Part shown: positions 56,300-64,000 of the stretch, in pieces | Layout: each line of letters begins with the position of its first letter | Position numbering within the stretch: position 1 is the first letter of the stretch | NCBI GenBank assembly: GCA_947561395.2 | Contig: OX387186.1 | Location: 3,564,835 to 3,628,834 of the forward strand | DNA from: Buxus sempervirens | Taxonomy: Eukaryota > Streptophyta > Magnoliopsida > Buxales > Buxaceae | Direction of reading: 5' to 3' | DNA: 64,000 bases | Made by a program: the position numbers and the translations under genes | Notes under the pieces: model-generated | What the model saw: the letters and a program-made list of their open reading frames with translations, nothing else | Databases searched by the model: none | Told to the model about the DNA's origin: nothing

Positions 56300-57465
56300 A
56301 AACACAGTTTAGACTCTATAACACTTAGAGGGGGTGAATAGGTGAAAACGATTGCGGAATAAAATTTCTATTAATTAAAAACAAGTTCTTAATTAATAGG
56401 CATGCACAAGTCTTGAGCAATTAACAATCAATCACACAAAATTGCAAATAAGGTAAGAGACAACACAAGCAATTTTGGTGACGAAGGGAAAACTCTAAGA
56501 GAACTCTCAAAGAGAAAAACCCTCCAGGCGATAAGGTGCCACCTCTGAAAATCACTATAAGAAGAAGACTTACAGACAGTGGTTCAGACGACCCAATACA
56601 AACTCTAACTCACAATGTAAGTATCTGAAGAACTCTTTAGACTTGCAACCTTGCAACGATCCAGAACTCTGAATATCTTCTTAGTGAAGTGTCAAACGAA
56701 CTTGCTTAGCAATCGCAGGAACTCCCACAAGCAAACTTTCCAACCCGGAACTCCAAGGTAGAGAAGAAAGATGAAAGAAAGGTTTTGATGGCTCAAAGAA
56801 GGAGAAGGAAGAGAAAAAAGATCTCTTGCTCTCACACACGATTTTAGGGTTCTAAAATCTCTTGGGTAACCCAAACAATCATCCAAACAATCCTTATATA
56901 GGTTAAGAGAAAGTGGGAAAAGAAAAGGAAAGAAATCAGAGAAGATCGGAATTTTAAAACAGAAGTTTCTTAATGAACGTTCGAACGCTCAGCAAACACG
57001 GCTCGAACGTTCAATACAAAAACTCATTTTTCCTCTTCTCGTTCGAACGGCCAGAGAACTTGAGGCGAACGCTGCTCTCGGGTTTCTCTGCAGAACATGA
57101 TCGTTCGAACGGCCAGCGAACGTTGGTCGAACGCTAGTCTCGGGTTTCTCTGTAGAAAGCAAACGGTCGAACGGTCAGCAAACGTGAGTCGAACGTTGCT
57201 CTCGGGTTTTTCTGCAGAACATGATCGTTCGAATGGCCAGCGAACGTGAGGCGAACTCTGCTCTCGGGTTTCTCTGCAAAACATGATCGTTCGAACGGCC
57301 AGAGAACGCTCATCGAACGTTGGTCGTAACTTCATCAATTTGACTCCGACTTTAACCCCGTTTGAACTGCAACATTTATAACCTAACCCAAACACTTTGA
57401 CCACTTAAAATAAAACCTTTTTGACACGGAATAAAGCCAATACAAAATATTCCTAACAGTTTGGA
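56300..57465 (-). mobile_element. LTR-like element relic with internal motif array
   Basis: The right end, read on the minus strand, starts TGTTAGGAATATTTTG. The left part, 'cttagagggggtgaataggtg' at about 56320, matches inversely the fragment at 44980-45195. No coding domain was found. Which LTR family it belongs to is unclear; it could also be a large non-autonomous element. Confidence 0.4.
56970..57325. repeat. GTTCGAACG-type tandem array
   Basis: About five units of roughly 60 bp carry 'gttcgaacggccag(a/c)gaac' and 'gctctcgggtttctctgcagaac'. TTCGAA is self-complementary. The linked 'ctcgggttt.tctg' word also appears at 42345-42360, which suggests kinship between the two arrays. Confidence 0.7.
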
Positions 57466-57950
57466 TGCTGTTCGTTTATGTTTTCCAATAGTTGGGCCAA
57501 TGCATTTATCTTACATTCAAACATACCTCTTTTAAAATGTAAATTCCAGTTTAAACCTTTTTCCCCTTAGGAGTACAGATTTGAAATGAAAGTGAATGGC
57601 TTCTAGATGACTTTGAAAACAGATGATAAAAACCGGTTAATTACGGGACCCACTACCCATGTGAACTAAATTAAATTATTGCCTAAAGTGGGACAGCCTA
57701 TTTGAAGAGGTTGTTGGATTGGTCTTTTGAAAGCTACTAATCTCATAAAAGAATCCGATGAATGAATTATTTCTTATCAATGCACTAGGTAAAATGATTT
57801 GGATTTTTTTTCTTTTTTTAATCCACGCGTCATTCACCACTTGGTCGTTAACAGTACCCGATTTTTTGCCAAAATATCAAAATAAAATGTGAATAAAATC
57901 TGTCCAATATGATTTTACTTTTAATTGAACTATTTGTAAAAGGCCGCATG
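57466..57950. other. No gene recognised
   Basis: AT-rich sequence without identifiable features. Confidence 0.4.
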
Positions 57951-58160
57951 GGAGGGTTTAAATAAGGTTGCCCCGTTGCAGGTTAAAGTTCATGGGTTCG
58001 AGTCATAGCATGGAAGAGTTTGAAATGGTCTACCACAGGGTCTACTTACAGCCTATACGTGAGATGTTGTCACGACCGACATTTTTTCAATGTGAAAAGT
58101 ATTGTATTTTAATATTTTTCAATGTAAAAACACAGAGGCCGTGGCAGTATCTCATGTAGG
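57950..58160 (+). mobile_element. SINE-like sequence with tRNA-type B box (weak)
   Basis: 'gttgcaggttaaagttcatgggttcgagtc' (about 57975-58004) contains GGTTCGAGTC, a good match to a polymerase III B box. The following 'gtctacttacagcctatac' is reminiscent of plant SINE bodies. The A box is poor. Confidence 0.35.
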
Positions 58161-58231
58161 CTGCAGGATTGGCGTGGTATCATCTCACCTATGCTGCAGA
58201 ATTGAAGAAGGATAAGAACTGTGCCAGTAGC

Positions 58232-59387
58232 CACTGGCGGAACCACCTTAGAGCTAGAGGGGGCAATTGCCCCCCCTAAAATTTTATTTTTTAATTTATA
58301 ATATATTTTTTCTTATATGTTTTTGTTGTAAAAATCGTGATGATAACTGTTCTGTAAATAAAATAATAGGCAGTAGAATTCAAACCAGAAATTCAGATTA
58401 AACAAACAGGAAATCAGGGAACCAAATTCGGATATGTGAAGTGAATGAAAACAGTAGCAGATAACAGATGATTAACAGGTACTAATCTAATAACAGATGT
58501 AAACAGATACGAATGGAGATGATTGGAATAAACTTATCAGTTGAGGTGAGATTCAGAAATCTCTGTGCTTAAAGCCTTAAGCGCCCCCTGTAGAACGAAT
58601 CTCCAGTGCGACGGGTTGCTCGACGCTATGACTTCCAGCATTCAACGACAAAACGTCTCTCCAGTAATCCGCACAGAAATACTAGACTGAAACAGAACCT
58701 TAGCAGCAGTATCACTCAATTCACTTTTGGAAGAGAGGAGGAAGAAGAAGCAGATTTTCGTCTGTGCCCAAAACCCTAATCTCTCTCTTCTTTTTATAAG
58801 AGAGGAAATGAACGTTTGTGTCTCTTGAGAGGCACACGTTCACACGATTAACGTTAATTAAATATTAATTAACGTTTAATCCAACGGTTATAAAACCCAA
58901 ACGTTTTAGAAAGCAAAAAAAAAAACGATTAATATTCAGCATAAAAAAGATAGCATCACACACACACCACGCCACGACCGGACGGACGGCGGCGGTGCGC
59001 GCGCCCATGATTCAAAGAAACCCCGACAACAAGGAACAGTGTCTCACTTTAGGGGTTGCACCCCTTTAGTTCCCACTATTCAATATAAACCATTGGAAGT
59101 TCTCATAAACTTCCAATGTGGGACTATTTAGTTCCCACAAAAGACAAACACTAAAAGACAAAACACCAAGAGGAAATTTTGAGCCCTTAAAAACCATTAA
59201 AAAATACAACATAATTGAAATTTATGTTTTGTCCCCTTAAAATTTCTGGTTTGCCCCCTTAACTCATTAAAATTTCTATATTTCATGAGAAGTGTTAATT
59301 GAAAATATTTTTTGCCCCCTCAGATTTTGAGTCTTGGTTCCGCCACTACCGGTAGCGGTATTTTGGTTAGTCTTGGCTCCGCCACTA
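58232..59387. mobile_element. hAT-like non-autonomous element with 8-bp target duplication
   Basis: The left end CACTGGCGGAACCA and the right end, whose reverse complement is TAGTGGCGG(A/G)(A/G)CCA, form a short inverted repeat. The left flank CCAGTAGC (58224-58231) recurs exactly at 59388-59395. A second copy of the right end, with flank CCGGTAGC, lies 39 bp inside (59309-59348). The subterminal runs 'gggggcaattgcccccc' and 'ttgccccctcag' are typical of this element type. The interior may contain a further insertion with a leader-like sequence. No transposase. Confidence 0.65.
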
Positions 59388-59395
59388 CCAGTAGC

Positions 59396-59910
59396 GGTAT
59401 TTTGGTTGACTGACAGTCATAAACATTTAGGTAGAGAAGACTCAACCTAAATGTTTGAAATGAAAACAAACATTGGCTGGTGCATGGATTTGGGTGGAAA
59501 CGATGTATGTGTCCTGACTTTTGGTTGCACGTCCTACCGGCTACCGTGGAGGAGTCCACACGGATCCTCCTCGAATGCATTTCCCGTCCTGCGAAACCAT
59601 CTCATCCTTCTCGGTCAGACTGCGAATTGGTGAATTCTCCCCCACGAATTTTTTTTCTCTGGGGACAGGCCCACATAGACCCCAAAGTCAGACTATCAAC
59701 ATCTTTTTTTTATTTTTTGGGTGAGAAGACTATCAACATCTGCATCATCTTCATCGCAAACTATCACATCCACTGGGGCTCCTCCTATCTGTACCATTAT
59801 TTGGACTTAAATCAACCATTAATGGCTACTTGACCCCCATTGATCTAGGAGGGGGTAGACTGCATGTAGACACTACCAAAAAAAAAGGGGGTAGACTGTA
59901 GAGAGAGATG
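59396..59910. other. No gene recognised
   Basis: Overlapping short frames between 59451 and 59833 have no family resemblance. An A-run lies near 59878-59886. Confidence 0.4.
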
Positions 59911-60178
59911 AAGATGACCTCCTCTCTTAGCTTTCCAGGAATCCCCTAGTCCTCTTGCTCTTCCAGCTTTGTTTCCCTACCCCTAGCAGATGAAGATGAT
60001 CTCCTCTCTTAGCTTGCCAGGAATCCTCCTAGTCCTTTCGCTCTTCCTGCTTTCTTTCCCTACCCCTGGCAGTTCTTCTATGAAACCAAATGATACTTTT
60101 GGGTGTGTTCCAAACCTGCCTAGAGAAAATCTCATTATATCTTCTCTCGTCTTTCAATCATTAAGAACAAGGAAATAA
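59911..60178 (+). other. Possible small secreted-peptide frame with a duplicated leader
   Basis: The ATG at 59990 opens a 62-aa frame. The first 30 residues ('MKMISSLSLPGILLVLSLFL' and on to a Pro/Ser-rich stretch) look like a cleavable signal peptide, followed by a short polar segment with one Cys. The sequence encoding the leader is present twice in tandem (about 59908-59989 and 59990-60073), and the first copy is frame-broken. It may be the first exon of an unrecognised gene, or chance. Copy 2 of the SRLK upstream region begins shortly after. Confidence 0.25.
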
Positions 60179-60204
60179 GAAAAAATATATGTTGGGATAT
60201 TAGA

Positions 60205-60430
60205 TGATTTTATCAAGAAAATGACCAATCACAGGATTTGTGTAGGACACGGTACTAGAAAAACGCTGCAGGAGCTAAGGGCTCGTTGTCAAGCACACTT
60301 GCGTTCAGAGTCCTTCTTTCACGTTTCATAAATCCCTGAAACGCGTTGATCAAGAAACACTGAGAAAAGTCTTGGGGTCTATGTGAAAGAATTGTATCTG
60401 TCTTGTTTTCTATACTCCAAATGACTTAAG
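60205..60430 (+). repeat. Distal part of the SRLK3 upstream region (paralogue of 4700-4920)
   Basis: Shared words include 'acaggatttgtgtaggaca', 'tagaaaaacgctgcaggagc' and 'ccctgaaacgcgttgatcaag'. It ends at 'gacttaa', where inserted DNA begins. Confidence 0.8.
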
Positions 60431-60974
60431 GCTGTGTTTGGAATCCTAGATTTGAGGAGAAAAGAAAAGAAAAGAAAAGAAAATGCTAAAATTTTTTTTT
60501 CTCTTGTTTGGTTTAAATGAAGGAAAATAAGATTTTCTCTCCAAATTTTCTCTCCCTATTTCTCTCTAATGTAAAAAAATTTCTCTCCAAAAAGGTAGGA
60601 CTTTTGACTACTTTGTCTGCCTATTAAATGAGACCGACCGACCTCTTGAGAAATCATGTCACACTACCATGCATCCTATGTCAGAAATTTTTAAGGACCA
60701 GATATTTTGGGGTGTCAATTGGTTTGGCGTAAACCAAAATTTGATTCGTTTGATTTCATTCATAGTTGGTCCGGTTTTGGTTAGAAAAAGTTTTAACCGA
60801 ATTGGTTTGGTTCCGTTCACAGTTTAGGTGTCTAATAAACCAAACCAAACCAAAAAAACTGAACTATACTATTATATTACATATAATATATATACAAAAT
60901 ATGCAATTTTGTAGTCATCAAAGTTATTTCGCAAATCATTTTCCAAATAGCTCTCAAAATAAAAACAATAAATC
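60431..60974. mobile_element. Insertion in the SRLK3 promoter (Tourist-like start, then hAT-like repeat)
   Basis: It starts 'ggctgtgtttggaatcctag' directly after TTAA, resembling a Tourist-type terminus. From about 60713 it continues with 'ggggtgtcaattggtttgg' and 'aaccaaaccaaacc' words like the hAT-like repeats at 7645-7857. Right ends were not identified. The paralogous SRLK1 promoter lacks it. Confidence 0.4.
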
Positions 60975-61615
60975 AACAAGTTCAATAAACTTGCTAACCA
61001 GAGAACCACCTTTTGCAGTTTCTCAAACATGCTTCAACAAAACATCTACAATAACAAAGCTATGAATTATTCAATTTACTAAATAACACGATTAGTCAAA
61101 GCCAAAGGCAATATCTGATGATCAATCACACCGCTACCAACGAACTCAAACTGATCTACCGTTGAAATTACTACTGATTTGGCCGTTAAAGATCTAATAA
61201 GATGTGCCATCGCATTTTGCAATGTGGATTCAAGAACAAATAAAACAAGATGAAACGGGAAAAAAGGAGTGGGGATTGAATTAACTTACCAGGATTTGCA
61301 AAAAGCAGAGATAGAAGAAGGGTTCAAATGTATCTTGCAAGAACAAAATATCTCCTTCTTGGAAAACTTCAGCCCCTAAAATCAGGTCTGCTGCAAATCC
61401 ACCATGAAGCAACTATTCTTAGCCAAATGTCTTCTGCAAAAAATGCTTGCAGCAACAGAAAACGGAGGGGCGCGAAATCATTTGGTAAGAATGGCGCTAT
61501 TACTGAAACGAATAGATGAACCTGGGCTGAGGAACTGAACCGGCTGGTTTTCCGAGGCGGGTGAAAGAATGAGGGGCTGATCTTTAGTTGTCTCACGTGC
61601 CACTCACAAGACGAG
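60975..61615 (-). repeat. Duplicated block F, copy 2
   Basis: Paralogue of 17640-18307 with an open minus-strand frame preserved (61369-61596). It joins at 'cacaagacgagatatttc' to the proximal SRLK promoter. SRLK1 lacks this block at the same point. Confidence 0.75.
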
Positions 61616-61728
61616 ATATTTCAGGTTTATTTTGACTATTCTTCTCAATTCAAGTCTTTCGTTCAATTCAGTTCTTTCGTTTTGCTTTAAATGTTTGGTT
61701 TGCGCTTGTCTGAAAAAGCTGTGCAAGG

Positions 61729-64000
61729 ATGGCTAACTTAGAAACTCAGCGGTCCTTCTTCGTCTTTATCTACGTTCTATTTCTCTACTTCTCGACGGAA
61801 ATCGTGCTGTCTACGGGTGCTGATAGAATCTCTGCAGGCCAAGCTCTCTCTGGGAGCCAAACAATTAGCTCTAAAGATGGCAAATTTGAACTGGGTTTCT
61901 TCTATCCAGGTAATAATTCTCGGAACCACTACATAGGCATCTGGTATAATAAAAAGATCCCGGTTAAAACAAGTGTTTGGGTAGCGAACAGAGAGAGGCC
62001 CATCTCTGATCCATCTTCCGCCGAGCTGAGACTCTCAGAAGATGGAAATCTAGTCCTCTTCGACGAGTCCAAATCACCAATATGGTCGACGAATTCGACC
62101 TTCCCCGCCTCTAATTCTACCGAAGCAGTGCTTCTTGACAATGGAAATCTTGTTCTAACCGGTGGGCCAAATTCATATGTTCCATTCTGGCAGAGTTTTG
62201 ATCACCCTACCGACACATTTCTGCCGGGCTCAAAGCTTGGATTGGACAAACGCACAAACAAAAGTCAGCTCCTTTCTTCATGGAGAAGCGCTGAAGATCC
62301 AGCTCCTGGGATGTTCTCTTTCCAGCTCGACCCAAATGGCTCCGACCAGTATATTCTACAGTGGAATGGATCGGAGAGGTACTGGAGTAGTGGACCTTGG
62401 GATGGCCAAATTTTTACTGGGATCCCTGAAATGAGGTTGACAAACCTCTACAACGTCACCTACGTTTACAATGAGACCGACAAATATTTCTCCTACACAA
62501 CCTACGATACTTCTATCACGACGATATTTGTGATGGATGTATCGGGGCAGTTCAAGCAGATTTCGTGGTTGGAGAGCGCTATCAACCAGATTTCGTGGTT
62601 GGAGAACACTTACAACTGGACTGGTTTTTTAACTTTTCCAGGACGGCAATGCGAGGTCTATGCACTTTGCGGGGCTTTTGGTAGCTGCAACGAGGGAGCC
62701 GTGCCCTTCTGCAAATGTTTGCAGGGTTTTCAACCAAAATTTCCCAGAAATTATTGGAATCTAAGCGACTGGTCTGGTGGATGTGTGAGGGATACTCCTT
62801 TGCAATGTGGGAACAGCAGTTTGTCTAATGCAGAGAAGGATAAGTTTCGTTACATGCCGAACGTGGGATTGCCTCTAAATCCACTATCTTTGGCGAGTGG
62901 GAGATCTGAAGAATGCCATTCAGCTTGCTTGAACGATTGTTCTTGCAGTGCGTATTCGTTCGTCAAAGGTAAGTGCTCGATATGGCGTGAGAATTTGCTG
63001 AGTCTGGAACAACTCTCTCACGGAGGAACCGATTTTTATCTGAGGCTTGCTGCTTCTGATGTTCCTAATGAAGGTCATGAAGGTAAAAAGAAGAAATCAA
63101 ATGTTCCAGCTGTTCTTGGTGCTGTTGCTGGGGCTTTGGTCCTCCTGGGGCTTGTTTTATGTCTAATCTGGAGACGGCAACGAAGATCAATAAAAATTGC
63201 AAAGACCGCTGAGGGTTCTTTAATTCCATTTGGATATAGAGACTTGCAGAAGGTGACGAATAACTTCTCTGAAAGATTAGGTGGAGGAGGTTTTGGTTCT
63301 GTCTTCAAGGGATCATTGCCCGATTCATCAGCCATTGCAGTAAAGAAGCTCGCAAGCAACCGCCAAAGCATCCGCCAAGGTGAAAAGCAATTCCGGACTG
63401 AAGTGAGCACGATTGGGACGATCCAGCACGTTAATCTTGTGCGCCTTCGCGGCTTCTGTTCTGAAGGTGCAAAGAGGTTGCTGGTCTACGATTACATGCC
63501 GAATGGCTCTTTAGACTCCCATCTGTTTCATCATCAGGAGTCCAAGCTTTTAGACTGGAGGACAAGGTATCAAATCGCACTTGGAACAGCTCGAGGATTG
63601 GCTTATCTCCACGAGAAGTGTAGAGACTGCATCATACACTGTGACATCAAACCGGAGAATATCCTTCTTGATACTGAATTCTGTCCCAAAGTTGCAGATT
63701 TTGGCCTGGCAAAGCTTTTTGGCCGCGATTTTAGTCGGGTCCTTACAACAATGAGAGGGACCATAGGCTATCTTGCACCTGAGTGGATCTCAGGCGTGGC
63801 TATAACAGCGAAAGCAGATGTTTACAGCTATGGCATGATGCTGTTTGAGATCATATCTGGAAGAAGAAACAGTGATCAATCTGAAGAAGGGCCAGTTGGG
63901 TTCTTCCCCACTTGGGCTTCAAGAAAAATAACGGAAGGGGAAGTTCTCAGTCTACTGGATCCCAGGTTGCTGAGTGTCGCCAATCTGGAAGAGTTGACCA
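61729..64000 (+). CDS. G-type lectin S-receptor-like kinase copy 3 (SRLK3), runs off the window
   Basis: ATG at 61729 opens a frame with no stop through 757 codons to the window edge; about 45-55 codons are expected beyond. Domains match SRLK1: signal peptide (MANLETQRSFFVFIYVLFLY), lectin, S-locus, EGF, PAN, transmembrane (about 63105-63175) and kinase with LGGGGFGSV, AVKKL, HCDIKPEN and DFGLAKL. It shares the 30-bp 'WLEN' duplication with SRLK1. It has one extra Asn codon near 61950 and a unique 12-bp in-frame tandem duplication near 63350-63377 (SNRQSIRQ), just after the ATP-binding Lys in the region leading to helix C. Its promoter is split by about 1.2 kb of inserted DNA. Coding capacity looks intact; kinase activity is not certain given the insertion. 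Confidence 0.9.
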   Translation, partial: MANLETQRSFFVFIYVLFLYFSTEIVLSTGADRISAGQALSGSQTISSKDGKFELGFFYPGNNSRNHYIGIWYNKKIPVKTSVWVANRERPISDPSSAELRLSEDGNLVLFDESKSPIWSTNSTFPASNSTEAVLLDNGNLVLTGGPNSYVPFWQSFDHPTDTFLPGSKLGLDKRTNKSQLLSSWRSAEDPAPGMFSFQLDPNGSDQYILQWNGSERYWSSGPWDGQIFTGIPEMRLTNLYNVTYVYNETDKYFSYTTYDTSITTIFVMDVSGQFKQISWLESAINQISWLENTYNWTGFLTFPGRQCEVYALCGAFGSCNEGAVPFCKCLQGFQPKFPRNYWNLSDWSGGCVRDTPLQCGNSSLSNAEKDKFRYMPNVGLPLNPLSLASGRSEECHSACLNDCSCSAYSFVKGKCSIWRENLLSLEQLSHGGTDFYLRLAASDVPNEGHEGKKKKSNVPAVLGAVAGALVLLGLVLCLIWRRQRRSIKIAKTAEGSLIPFGYRDLQKVTNNFSERLGGGGFGSVFKGSLPDSSAIAVKKLASNRQSIRQGEKQFRTEVSTIGTIQHVNLVRLRGFCSEGAKRLLVYDYMPNGSLDSHLFHHQESKLLDWRTRYQIALGTARGLAYLHEKCRDCIIHCDIKPENILLDTEFCPKVADFGLAKLFGRDFSRVLTTMRGTIGYLAPEWISGVAITAKADVYSYGMMLFEIISGRRNSDQSEEGPVGFFPTWASRKITEGEVLSLLDPRLLSVANLEELT

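Overview
The window is nuclear DNA from a flowering plant, most likely a eudicot. It is AT-rich and intron-bearing, and it carries plant-only families: G-type lectin receptor-like kinases, a FAR1/FHY3-related transposase-like protein, 'putative plant transposon protein' ORFs, and CACTA, hAT, Tourist, Helitron, RTE and L1 remnants. I see no rRNA or tRNA gene and no bacterial gene organisation. I cannot name the species. By sequence, most of the window is transposon or duplicated DNA.

Layout. (1) 1-7.6 kb: duplicated flanking blocks, an RTE LINE relic, then an intact single-exon receptor kinase (SRLK1, 5118-7523). (2) 7.9-18.3 kb: a second, broken copy of the 1.6-5 kb flank, interrupted by a NOSIP first-exon relic, an L1 relic and the first two exons of a DNA-repair nuclease pseudogene (SNM1B/Apollo family). 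(3) 18.3-31.1 kb: a mobile block holding an intact FAR1-related gene (three coding exons, 19560-22295), a convergent plant-transposon-protein gene (23226-24521) and a 5.5 kb compound palindrome made of GGTACC, ACGCGCGG and TGTACA motifs. This block abuts a second receptor kinase copy that has lost its first 40 codons (SRLK2, 31145-33508). (4) 35.4-36.6 kb: a Tourist-like element full of AT repeats. (5) 36.9-44.7 kb: a second, decayed FAR1-related gene, a second convergent plant-transposon-protein gene, a 22-bp minisatellite and a truncated Ulp1-like (C48) peptidase gene. (6) 45-47 kb: an RTE relic and SNM1B exon 3. (7) 47007-52578: a CACTA element with a 3-bp target duplication that contains a 3.9 kb near-perfect palindrome. 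(8) 53-55.6 kb: SNM1B exons 4 and 5. (9) 55.6-61.6 kb: L1, LTR-like, SINE-like and hAT-like elements. (10) 61729 to the end: a third receptor kinase copy (SRLK3), open to the window edge.

Two themes stand out. First, one host gene (SNM1B/Apollo) can be traced in five exons over about 43 kb. Receptor-kinase DNA and several transposons lie inside its introns, and it is a pseudogene: start lost, nonsense codons, frameshifts, and a deletion of the conserved YTGDF region. Second, the arrangement 'FAR1-related gene (+) followed by a convergent plant-transposon-protein gene (-)' occurs twice. Short self-complementary motif arrays and 22-bp minisatellites near these gene pairs recur in two large palindromes elsewhere in the window. 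This suggests a two-gene Mutator-like element family with fold-back, non-coding derivatives. The family relationship is my inference; the repeats and gene orders are visible.
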